Virus record (IMG/VR): IMGVR_UViG_3300042885_001110
Coordinates: 1 to 20,864 of that record
Length of the DNA: 20,864 nucleotides
From: a virus
Direction: 5' to 3' (one strand)
The notes under the pieces were generated by a model. It was not told the DNA's origin. It did not search any database and worked only from the letters and a program-made list of their open reading frames with translations. The stretch's first letter is position 1. The number at the start of each line of letters is the position of its first letter. Of the stretch, positions 5,780 through 13,348 are shown piece after piece. A program made the translations under genes and the position numbers.

Positions 5780-8368
5780 ATGGCAATAATTAGATATACA
5801 AAGGATGCTACAATACGCTATGCATACTTAAATATTTTTCCTGATCAGTTTAAAACAGAAAAGGAAAAAGCAGATGAGAGTTGGATAAAGAATACAATGG
5901 ATTATTTCTCCAACAAAGCATACGCAGAGTATGTAAAGAACAGAGACACCTTTGTTAAGAACTATGACCTTGTAAAAGGTATTCTTCGTATGGAAGATTT
6001 TTACCAAGATCCTCAAGTGAAGAGTTTTACTGAAATACTACAAGATGATTTAGCTTTGCCATCATATGTAAAACATTATTCTATTATTACTACTCCTATT
6101 AATGAACTTGTAGGAGAGATATCTAAAAGACCAGATACATATAGAGTGAAAGCATTTGATGATGATAGTAAGGCAGAAGAACTACAGTTTAAAACTGATA
6201 CTCTTCAGAACTACATCATTACAAAAGCAAAACAACAAATATTAGAGAAGGCAGCTATAGAAGGACAAGAACTAGAAGAAGAGCAATTAGAACAAATGAC
6301 AATGGAGCAAGTTAAAGATCAACTTGATTCATATACATCTGTAGCTGAGAAGTGGGCTAACCATATTCTTACCTGTACAAAGGCAGAATTTAATACAAAA
6401 GAAAAATCTGAAGATGCCTTTAGAGATTTGCTTATATCAGCAAGAGAATTTTACCACATATATGAAGACAATTCCAAAACTGGGTTTAACATTGAAGTTG
6501 CCAACCCAAAAAACACTTGGTTTCTTACTACTCCTGATAGAAAATGGATATCAGATCCAACTGGTAGAGCTCAAGGAGCCTATGCTGCTGGTACAGTACA
6601 AGTTATGGAGCTTTCAGAGATCATTGAAAGCATACCAGATCTTACGAAAGAGGAAATTGACCACTTACGTTCATCATTACAAGACTATGGACTGATTAAT
6701 GTAAGAGAGTCTAACTTAGGAAACCCTAATGCCACTCCTGGTCAAGACTCTGTACAGTATGATACATTTGACCCATTAGTACTTCAAACTAGAATGATTA
6801 TAGAATCAGAAATGAAGGAAAACAATGATGGACTTAAAGATTTTTTAGGACTAACAAATAACGTTAGTTCATTTGGATATAAGTATGTTGTAGTTAGAAG
6901 TTATTGGATAAGCAAAAGAAAAATTGGAAAGCTTATTTATGATGATGAGATGGGTAATGAGCAATCTATGCTTGTTGATGAGAATTATAAATCAGGAACT
7001 ATTCCTACACAGAAGTCATTAGAATGGGGATGGATAAATGAATGGTATCAAGGAATTAAAATTGGTCCAGACATCTATCACATTAAACCATATAGACTTT
7101 TAAATTATTGTCCTATCATAGGAACAACATATGAAGTGAAGAATACAGAGGCTAGGTCAGTGGTAGATATGATGAAACCTTTTCAAGTGTTGTACAATAT
7201 TTGTATGAATCAAATGTACAAACTTCTTGAAAAAGAAATTGGTAATGTAGCATCTGTTAATATACGAAGAGTACCAAGAGTAAAAGATGGAGATGCACAA
7301 GATGATATTGATATTTGGGAATTAGAAGCAAGGGAGCGTGGTATAATGTTTGATGATGACTCTCCTGAAAATACTAAAGCTCCAGTAACAAATCAATCTG
7401 TTGCTAGAAACGTAGACCTTACAAGAACTAATGAGATTCAATCTCGTTATAACCTAGCCATACAATTAAAGAATGAGTGTTGGGAACTAATAGGTATGTC
7501 TAAACAGCGTTTAGGAAGCATCTCTGCTTCTGAAAGTGCTACAGGTACAAATGCTGCTATACAACAGAGTTACTCTCAAACAGAGCCTTTATTTGTAGCA
7601 CACGAATATGTTCTTGGTCAATTATACCAAGCCATTATTGATTCTGCATTATACATAGAGAGTTCTAAACCACAATCAACTATTTCTTATGTAACTAATG
7701 AAGGAGAATCTGCATTTGTACAAGTGAATGGTTCTGATATTAAATTTAGAGACTTAAAAGTATTTACAACTAATAGACCTGAAGATACACAGATGTTTAA
7801 TGAGCTTAGACAACTTGCACAACCTTTCATGCAAAATGGTGGAAGCTTGTACGAAGTGATAGAGCTTTACAGCACTAAGTCTATGAGACAAATGAAGAAA
7901 GTGTTTAGAGATTTTAGAGATAAACAAGATGCTATGCAACAGCAAGCACAGCAACTTGAGCAACAAAAAGTTGAACAACAACAACAAATTGCTCAAGCTC
8001 AAATGCAACAACAAGTTCAATTGCAACAAGAGCAACAAGCCCATGATGATTATCAAAAAGAACTTGATAGGCTTTCTAAAAAAGAAATTGCTATTATTCA
8101 AGCTACAGGATTTGGTAATGTAGAATCAGAAGATATAAATGCTAACGCTATTCCTGATGTACTAGAAATGAGTAGACTTGCTCAAGACCAAGATAAAGCT
8201 ACAAAAGATTATGGCATGAAAATGGCAGACATACAATCTAAGAACAAACAAGCTAATGATAAGTTAGCTGTAGAAAGAGAAAAACTACAAGTAGCTAGAG
8301 AAAATATGGCAAATGACTTAGCTGTAGCAAAAGAGAATGCAAAAGGACGAGCAACTAAGAAAAAATAA
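5780..8368 (+). CDS. Portal protein
   Basis: This 862-residue protein forms the ring at the capsid vertex through which DNA enters and leaves. Evidence: position directly after TerL (1-nt gap, ATG 5780), large size, and a portal-like internal order of long helical N-terminal part, a mixed central domain with Trp/Gly-rich loops (EWGWINEWYQGIKIG), then a helical stem/wing segment. The C-terminal part is unusual: a Gln-rich stretch at about residues 718-765 (nt 7936-8040), followed by a long charged coiled coil ending in basic ATKKK. Extended helical barrels at the portal C-terminus occur in P22-like podoviruses, so this may be an internal barrel. The upstream in-frame ATG at 5642 lies inside terL and was rejected. 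Overall size fits crAss-like portals, but this was not confirmed by search. Confidence 0.85.
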   Translation: MAIIRYTKDATIRYAYLNIFPDQFKTEKEKADESWIKNTMDYFSNKAYAEYVKNRDTFVKNYDLVKGILRMEDFYQDPQVKSFTEILQDDLALPSYVKHYSIITTPINELVGEISKRPDTYRVKAFDDDSKAEELQFKTDTLQNYIITKAKQQILEKAAIEGQELEEEQLEQMTMEQVKDQLDSYTSVAEKWANHILTCTKAEFNTKEKSEDAFRDLLISAREFYHIYEDNSKTGFNIEVANPKNTWFLTTPDRKWISDPTGRAQGAYAAGTVQVMELSEIIESIPDLTKEEIDHLRSSLQDYGLINVRESNLGNPNATPGQDSVQYDTFDPLVLQTRMIIESEMKENNDGLKDFLGLTNNVSSFGYKYVVVRSYWISKRKIGKLIYDDEMGNEQSMLVDENYKSGTIPTQKSLEWGWINEWYQGIKIGPDIYHIKPYRLLNYCPIIGTTYEVKNTEARSVVDMMKPFQVLYNICMNQMYKLLEKEIGNVASVNIRRVPRVKDGDAQDDIDIWELEARERGIMFDDDSPENTKAPVTNQSVARNVDLTRTNEIQSRYNLAIQLKNECWELIGMSKQRLGSISASESATGTNAAIQQSYSQTEPLFVAHEYVLGQLYQAIIDSALYIESSKPQSTISYVTNEGESAFVQVNGSDIKFRDLKVFTTNRPEDTQMFNELRQLAQPFMQNGGSLYEVIELYSTKSMRQMKKVFRDFRDKQDAMQQQAQQLEQQKVEQQQQIAQAQMQQQVQLQQEQQAHDDYQKELDRLSKKEIAIIQATGFGNVESEDINANAIPDVLEMSRLAQDQDKATKDYGMKMADIQSKNKQANDKLAVEREKLQVARENMANDLAVAKENAKGRATKKK

Positions 8369-8407
8369 CAAAAAAAGTTAGAAATTAAGAAGAATAAAAA
8401 AACATAA

Positions 8408-8455
8408 TGCTATATTACCCAACAATAATAAAGGATATAGCAGTATTTTCTTTTG
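8408..8455 (+). terminator. Weak terminator-like hairpin after portal gene
   Basis: TGCTATAT (8408-8415) pairs perfectly with ATATAGCA (8435-8442), followed by GTATTTTCTTTTG. The loop is about 19 nt, larger than usual, so termination may be inefficient. It lies 40 nt past the portal stop. Confidence 0.4.
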
Positions 8456-8481
8456 TAATTAAAATAACTATTATAGTTTTA
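8453..8481 (+). promoter_or_regulatory. Weak promoter candidate for the scaffold-MCP unit
   Basis: TTG at 8453-8455, an 18-nt spacer and TAGTTTTA at 8474-8481 (one mismatch to TAnnTTTG). It lies 34 nt before the scaffold-like gene, in the only sizeable gap between the portal and MCP genes. Spacing is shorter than in the two better candidates. Confidence 0.3.
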
Positions 8482-8507
8482 CATAGAATAAACCAATTAT
8501 TAAATAC

Positions 8508-8515
8508 AACTACAT
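8508..8515 (+). promoter_or_regulatory. Leader motif AACTACAT
   Basis: The 8-mer abuts the ATG at 8516 with no spacer. Two other structural-block genes (starts 3422 and 11599) carry the same motif within 2 nt of the start. Confidence 0.35.
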
Positions 8516-9766
8516 ATGGCAACTGAATTAGATAACCTCTCAATGAGTAACTTTAGTATTCAAGATACTATGGAAATGGGTGCTGGTAATCAAGAATTAT
8601 TAGAAGGACTTTTTTCACCAGAAACAGCTTCTTCAAATCCTGATGATGTTACTCCTATTATTAGTGAAGTACAAGATCAAGAACCCAAAGCACCACCTGC
8701 TGTTCCAAAAGGAAAAGAAATAACTCCAACAGAAGATGATGATAGCGATGAGAAAAAAGCTCAATCAGCTATTTCTAATTTCTTAGGAGATAATACAGAT
8801 GATGAAGAAGAAGAGGATACAAAAATTGTAACACCTGCTGCTAAAGCTGACTCAGAAGAGTCTACAAATGAAGATACAGGAAGTACACAATTCTCAGCAC
8901 TTTCTAATGATTTATTTAAACTAGGAGTGTTCACTAAAGAAGACGAAGATGATGAAGCACCAATTTCAACTCCTGAAGAATTTTTAGAAAGATTCAATGT
9001 TGAGAAAAGAAAAGGAGCTTCTGAAATTGTAGAAAACTTTATAGGACAATTTGGAGAAGATTATCAAAATGCTTTTGATGCCATATTTGTAAAAGGTGTA
9101 GACCCAAAAGAATATTTTGGAACATACAATCAAGTTGTAAACTTTGCTGAAATGGATTTATCTCAAGAAGCAAATCAAATCTCAATTATGAGACAAGCAT
9201 TAACTGATCAAGGATTTGATGCAGAAGATGTAGGAACAGAAATTGAAAGATTACAAAACTATGGTGATTTAGAAAGCGTTGCTACAAAACATCATAAAGT
9301 GTTAGTTAAAAAAGAAGCACAAAAATTGCAAAGTATGCAATCAGAAGCAGAACAACAACTAGTACAAAAACAACAAATAAAACAACAGTATATTAAGAAT
9401 GTTCAAGATGTACTGCAAGATAAATTAAAAACTAAAGAATTTGATGGTATTCCATTAAATCCTAAATTAGTAAATGAATTACAAGATTATCTATTAGTAG
9501 ATAAATGGAAAACTCCTTCAGGAGAAACCCTTTCAGATTTTGATAGAACTATTCTAGATTTAAAAAGACCTGAAAACCATGCAACAAAAGTTAAAGTGGC
9601 TCTACTATTAAAGATATTAGAAAAAGACCCTACACTGTCAACTATTCAAAAAACAGGAGTGTCTAAACAAACAAATCAATTGTTCTCAGAAGTTGCTAGA
9701 CAAAAAACAACTGCTAAAACTGGAACAACTGGTACAAAGTCAACTGGTAATTCTTGGTTCCAATAA
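8516..9766 (+). CDS. Putative capsid scaffolding protein
   Basis: This 416-residue protein lies between the portal and MCP genes, the usual place for a scaffold or maturation protease. Residues about 1-150 are very acidic and low-complexity, with D/E clusters (EDDDSDEKK, DDEEEEDTK) and proline patches, so this part is probably disordered. Residues about 160-310 are helical, with a Gln/Glu/Lys-rich coiled coil at about 265-305. The C-terminus is Thr/Gly/Ser-rich and ends WFQ, a possible capsid-interacting tail. No serine-protease catalytic motif was seen, so a scaffold is preferred over a protease. Scaffolds guide MCP assembly from inside the procapsid and are then removed. A charged, helical, elongated protein fits that role; the assignment is mostly positional. 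Confidence 0.6.
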   Translation: MATELDNLSMSNFSIQDTMEMGAGNQELLEGLFSPETASSNPDDVTPIISEVQDQEPKAPPAVPKGKEITPTEDDDSDEKKAQSAISNFLGDNTDDEEEEDTKIVTPAAKADSEESTNEDTGSTQFSALSNDLFKLGVFTKEDEDDEAPISTPEEFLERFNVEKRKGASEIVENFIGQFGEDYQNAFDAIFVKGVDPKEYFGTYNQVVNFAEMDLSQEANQISIMRQALTDQGFDAEDVGTEIERLQNYGDLESVATKHHKVLVKKEAQKLQSMQSEAEQQLVQKQQIKQQYIKNVQDVLQDKLKTKEFDGIPLNPKLVNELQDYLLVDKWKTPSGETLSDFDRTILDLKRPENHATKVKVALLLKILEKDPTLSTIQKTGVSKQTNQLFSEVARQKTTAKTGTTGTKSTGNSWFQ

Positions 9767-9805
9767 AATAATTTAAATTAATAATAACTCAAAACGATTA
9801 ATAAA

Positions 9806-11371
9806 ATGTCAATTCAAACTATTCCTGGATTAACTGGTTTTACTTACGCTCGTGTTGCCTCTATGGACAAACGTGCTGTTGGTAAATTAACAGATTCCAA
9901 CCACTTAGAGTCTTTTCACTCTACAGAACCTGCAGACTATGATAAAAAAATCATTAGCTTGTACACTCAGAGCTCATTGTACAGCAATGATTTCTTAGAT
10001 ATGATTAACAAGAGCACTCCTTATTACATTGATAATAATAGTGATTCTTGGAAATGGGATATTCAAGTTCCTTACAAATTCCCAAAAATTGTTGATATTC
10101 CTGCTACCTTAACTGCTATCTTAGAATTAACAGGTAAGCCAGGTATTGATGGTCAAGAATTTCAATTAGTATTAGATACTAATGAATTTTCTAAAAATGC
10201 AATCGTATCTGTAGGATCTCGTCAATATGGTCCTCGTTTCTACGTAGTGAAAGACCCAATTATGTGGAATGCTGGTTTCTTGTATTCATTTACATTAGTA
10301 ACTGACAATCCTATTGTTGATTTTGTAACTTCTACATTCTTACAAGTAGGTATTGAATTAGAATTAGTTGATGCTGCTATTGGTGAGTTTGATCAAGACT
10401 TACTTGGTTTACCAAGACTTGGTGAAAAAATCACAATGTTTGAATCTTTAGGATCAGCATATGGTTATGAGCACAAAATTACAGAATGGGCTGATGATAA
10501 AATGATGAGAGATGCTTCAGGTAAACCTCTTGATATTTTAGTATATGCTCCACAAAGACGTAACCAATTACCTTTAACTCGTAATGATGTTAAATGGGAG
10601 CCATTTATTGAGTTCTGGATGCGTAAATCTATGATTGAACTTAAAGTTAAACGTATGATTTGGGCTAAGCCTGGAACAGTTAAAACTAATGGTTCTAAAC
10701 AAGAATTGAAACGTACATCTGCAGGTGTTTACCACAGAATGCGTAACAATGGAAACTTGGTACAATATAATAGAGGAGAATTCTCTGCTAACTTGATTCG
10801 TTCAGTATTTGGAGATTTGTTCTACAGAAGAGTGGATGTAAAAGATAGACGAGTTAAAATGTACACTAATGAAGCTGGATTCGATGTATTCCAACAAGCT
10901 TTGAAAAATGATGCATTAAATTCTGGTCTTACTTTTATGGCTGACTCTGGAAACAGATATATGCAAGGAGAAGGACAACACATCACTTACAACTTTGCAT
11001 TTGATGCAATGGTTACACGTGAGACTGGTCGTGTTGAACTTATTCACTTGAAAGAACTAGATTTACCACAATCTAACTTAGAGTTTGGACAAAACAAAAA
11101 ATCTACCCCAGTATTTATGGTGTTTGATGTTTCTCCAATGTCTGATGGATCAATGGTGAATAACATTAGAGAAGTACGTATGAAAGGTGCTCCTTCTATG
11201 ACATGGGGATACATTGATGGTACACGTCACCACTTAGGGTTTGCAAAATCTCAAGGTATGTCAAGTGCTAACAAATTCCCAGGATACGAAATCTGGATGA
11301 AAGACAGATGTGATGTATTTATTGAAGATTTGTCAAGAACTGTGTTGATTGAGGAAATCCCACAATTTTAA
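9806..11371 (+). CDS. Major capsid protein
   Basis: This 521-residue protein is taken to be the HK97-fold shell protein. Support: it follows the portal and scaffold-like genes, has a suitable length for large phage capsids, and shows mixed alpha/beta composition without low-complexity segments. Codon choice differs visibly from the neighbours: Arg is often CGT and Asn/Tyr/His are often AAC/TAC/CAC, where surrounding genes prefer AGA and AT-ending codons. This is what is expected of the most abundant protein. No cleavage site is obvious, so the N-terminus (MSIQTIPGLTGFTYARV) is probably retained. Start choice is the first ATG after an AT-rich leader (CGATTAATAAAATG). It is followed at once by the structured intergenic RNA candidate. 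The fold itself could not be confirmed by eye. Confidence 0.85.
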   Translation: MSIQTIPGLTGFTYARVASMDKRAVGKLTDSNHLESFHSTEPADYDKKIISLYTQSSLYSNDFLDMINKSTPYYIDNNSDSWKWDIQVPYKFPKIVDIPATLTAILELTGKPGIDGQEFQLVLDTNEFSKNAIVSVGSRQYGPRFYVVKDPIMWNAGFLYSFTLVTDNPIVDFVTSTFLQVGIELELVDAAIGEFDQDLLGLPRLGEKITMFESLGSAYGYEHKITEWADDKMMRDASGKPLDILVYAPQRRNQLPLTRNDVKWEPFIEFWMRKSMIELKVKRMIWAKPGTVKTNGSKQELKRTSAGVYHRMRNNGNLVQYNRGEFSANLIRSVFGDLFYRRVDVKDRRVKMYTNEAGFDVFQQALKNDALNSGLTFMADSGNRYMQGEGQHITYNFAFDAMVTRETGRVELIHLKELDLPQSNLEFGQNKKSTPVFMVFDVSPMSDGSMVNNIREVRMKGAPSMTWGYIDGTRHHLGFAKSQGMSSANKFPGYEIWMKDRCDVFIEDLSRTVLIEEIPQF

Positions 11372-11381
11372 TAATAACAGT

Positions 11382-11561
11382 AGTTACTACGCCAAGAAGA
11401 ATAATAACTTATATCAAGTTGTAGGCGTACCAGAGTAACTCATCTATCTGAGAAAGATCCCCTCGTACCCACTCCCTCCTAGAGGGGATTGATCTCAAAC
11501 AGAGTGATGAATACTAGACTCCATGTCTGTATTGCATTCCCTTCGATGGGAACATTCTGCA
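11382..11561 (+). ncRNA. Candidate structured RNA after the capsid gene
   Basis: This 180-nt segment has no ORF and is almost entirely paired when folded by eye. P1: AGTTAC/GTAACT (11382-11387, 11435-11440) continued by TACGCC/GGCGTA (11388-11393, 11424-11429) with a 5-nt 3' bulge, and AACTT/AAGTT capping it (11406-11420). P2: TGAGA/TCTCA plus GATCCCCTC/GAGGGGATT (11449-11497), separated by a 2x2 internal loop, with a pyrimidine-rich loop. P3: ATAC(T)AGAC/GTCTGTAT (11511-11532). P4: TGCA/TGCA plus TTCCC/GGGAA (11533-11561), again with a 5-nt 3' bulge. It is clearly less AT-rich than flanking DNA. It lacks a terminal U-run, so it is not a plain terminator. The function is unknown; a stand-alone RNA, an mRNA-stabilising element or a leader for the next gene are all open. 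Confidence 0.6.
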
Positions 11562-11588
11562 AAATATAAAACCAAACATTAATTAAAT

Positions 11589-11596
11589 AACTACAT
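11589..11596 (+). promoter_or_regulatory. Leader motif AACTACAT
   Basis: This is the third copy of the 8-mer, 2 nt before the ATG at 11599 and just downstream of the structured RNA candidate. Confidence 0.35.
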
Positions 11597-11598
11597 TT

Positions 11599-12567
11599 AT
11601 GGGCAAAGTTGGAAAAATATCTACTCTTAAGAAAGAGTATACAACTTCACAATTACAGACAATGCAAAGTAATCTTGCATCAAAAGGTATGACAAGAATT
11701 CCTGGAACAGGAGTATTTAAATATCCTTACAAAGAGTTAGATGGTCAGTATAGAACAGGACTAGATCCAAATGCTTCTTACATTAGAAGAATTGGTGATC
11801 AAACAGAAAGAGAGCTTGAAGTTGAAAGAGTAACAAAGCTACGTGCTAAATTAGAAGCTGCATTAGGAGATATTGATTTAGGACCAAGATCTAAATTTTG
11901 GAACTATGGACTTTCTACTTCTACAGAAGATTATAATCACGTACAATCTGTAAAACTATTAGATGGTGATAATTTCTTTGATCTTTCTATTCCTTTTCAA
12001 GAATTAGCTTTTTCATGGTTAAGAGTACATCCAACTATTGCAAGTTCATATCAAGCTTGGGAAAGAGGTGATTTTAGTGCAGAGACACAGTTTTATGTTG
12101 TTGATGACGAAGTTGAAAGTGGAATTATCTTTAAGAAAAAACAATTGATTAACAAAGCTATTGTTAAATTTGATAGTATGACTCCTGAGAAAAAACGTAA
12201 AGTTGCAAGACTTTTAGGACTTCCAGTTACAGAGGATACTAAAGAAGAAATTGTTTACAACCAAGTAGATAATATATTAAAACAATCAGAGTTTAAAACT
12301 GGTTCATTCCAAGGATTAAATCCTGTAGAAGTGTTTAATAGATTCGCTGATATGAAAGAAGCATTGCTCCATATTAAAGATTTAGTTAAACAAGCAATTA
12401 CACATTCTATTTATAGAGTTAAACCAAGTGGTAAAGTTTATGAAGGAGAATTTGAAATTGCTAAAGATGAAGAAGATTTAGTTAAATTCTTAATCGATGA
12501 TGATAACCAAGATGAATTACTCACTCTTGAAGGAAAATTAAAAACTAAAAAATTAGCTGCTGTTTAA
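11599..12567 (+). CDS. Putative head-associated structural protein
   Basis: This is a 322-residue soluble protein. The N-terminus is basic (MGKVGKISTLKKEY), the middle holds an aromatic-rich segment (FDLSIPFQELAFSWLRVHP, about residues 127-145), and the C-terminal part is helical and charged, ending in basic KTKKLAAV. A stretch around residues 195-215 (MTPEKKRKVARLLGLPVT) reads as a helix-turn-helix-like segment. No catalytic motif or known family is recognised. It lies between the MCP and connector-type genes, so a capsid-internal, head-completion or packaged-cargo role is likely but inferred. Its leader follows the structured RNA and carries AACTACAT. The stop is followed by a 26-nt AT-rich spacer before the next gene. 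Confidence 0.6.
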   Translation: MGKVGKISTLKKEYTTSQLQTMQSNLASKGMTRIPGTGVFKYPYKELDGQYRTGLDPNASYIRRIGDQTERELEVERVTKLRAKLEAALGDIDLGPRSKFWNYGLSTSTEDYNHVQSVKLLDGDNFFDLSIPFQELAFSWLRVHPTIASSYQAWERGDFSAETQFYVVDDEVESGIIFKKKQLINKAIVKFDSMTPEKKRKVARLLGLPVTEDTKEEIVYNQVDNILKQSEFKTGSFQGLNPVEVFNRFADMKEALLHIKDLVKQAITHSIYRVKPSGKVYEGEFEIAKDEEDLVKFLIDDDNQDELLTLEGKLKTKKLAAV

Positions 12568-12593
12568 GTGGCTAGTTTTTAAAAATATAAAAA

Positions 12594-13325
12594 ATGATTT
12601 CAGTAGATAGTTTATTATACAAAATTGATCAAAGATTAAATAAGCTATCAACTAATGAGCATCAACAGATTCAGCTTGAAGATAAAATCTTAGCCCTTAA
12701 TGAAGCTCAGATTAAGTTGATAAAGCAAAAGATTGATAACATTAGCACTGTTAGTCAAATGGGACTTGACTCATTTAAGAAACGTTATGAAGACTTACAA
12801 AGTCTTATTATAGCATATAATGATGGAGAACTTCCATTAACATTAAAGAATGAAGAACTAAATCAGTGGAAAGCTAACATACATGTTTTAGAACCTAAAT
12901 ATATGTTTTATATAGACTCATATGTTTTAGCTGATAAAGGGATTTGTAAAGACAGAAAGATTTGGATTAACAGAGATTTAGCCAAACATGGTGATCTTCA
13001 GTTTATTCTAAATAACACACATTACAAACCTTCATTTGAATATCAAGAAACATTTAACTTTCTATCCTCAGATGAGATAAGCATATTTACAGATGGTACA
13101 TTTACACCAACAAAAATATGTATAAGTTATATGAGATATCCAGTTTACATTGATAAAACAGGGTATGTTAAATTTGATGGAACAGATTCTACAGATGTAG
13201 ACTGTGAATTAGAAACATATCTAGAAGATGAGTTGTTAGACTTAACAGTACAAAACTTAGCAATGTTTACAGAAAATCAAAGTGCAGTACAAAATGCACA
13301 ATATAGAATACAAACAAACGAATAA
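12594..13325 (+). CDS. Putative head-tail connector / tail-stub protein
   Basis: This is a 243-residue protein. Residues about 1-55 form a long amphipathic helix or coiled coil (LLYKIDQRLNKLS to KLIKQKIDNI). A mixed beta region follows, including KICISYMRYPVYI (about 179-191). The C-terminus is a helix (ELETYLEDELLDLTVQNLAMF) and a short tail. The combination of a strand ending in YxRYP and a C-terminal helix of the type E-x-x-x-x-x-x-x-DLTVQ resembles phage neck or connector proteins that precede the tail genes; this is a pattern-level resemblance from memory. Position in the operon, after the head genes and before tail-type genes, agrees. No enzyme motif is present. Confidence 0.55.
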   Translation: MISVDSLLYKIDQRLNKLSTNEHQQIQLEDKILALNEAQIKLIKQKIDNISTVSQMGLDSFKKRYEDLQSLIIAYNDGELPLTLKNEELNQWKANIHVLEPKYMFYIDSYVLADKGICKDRKIWINRDLAKHGDLQFILNNTHYKPSFEYQETFNFLSSDEISIFTDGTFTPTKICISYMRYPVYIDKTGYVKFDGTDSTDVDCELETYLEDELLDLTVQNLAMFTENQSAVQNAQYRIQTNE

Positions 13326-13348
13326 TTTTAACTTAATAAATAAATAAA

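Noticed and set aside
7754-8123. Minus-strand and alternative-frame ORFs over the Gln-rich portal segment
   Set aside because: Low-complexity CAA repeats create long Leu/Asn-rich shadow frames; the portal frame is continuous and explains the region.
11498-11560. Hammerhead-like TGATGA core followed by a stem
   Set aside because: The core reads G-UGAUGA rather than CUGAUGA, and no GAAA follows the stem, so a hammerhead ribozyme is not supported.
11533-11561. T-arm-like TTCGAT loop suggesting a tRNA
   Set aside because: The loop has six bases, the GGTTCRA context is missing, and no anticodon arm or acceptor stem can be built around it.
11372-11598. Group I or group II intron in the capsid-gene gap
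   Set aside because: The capsid frame ends normally before the element and the next gene starts after it; no split exon, no catalytic-core motif and a length too small for a full intron.
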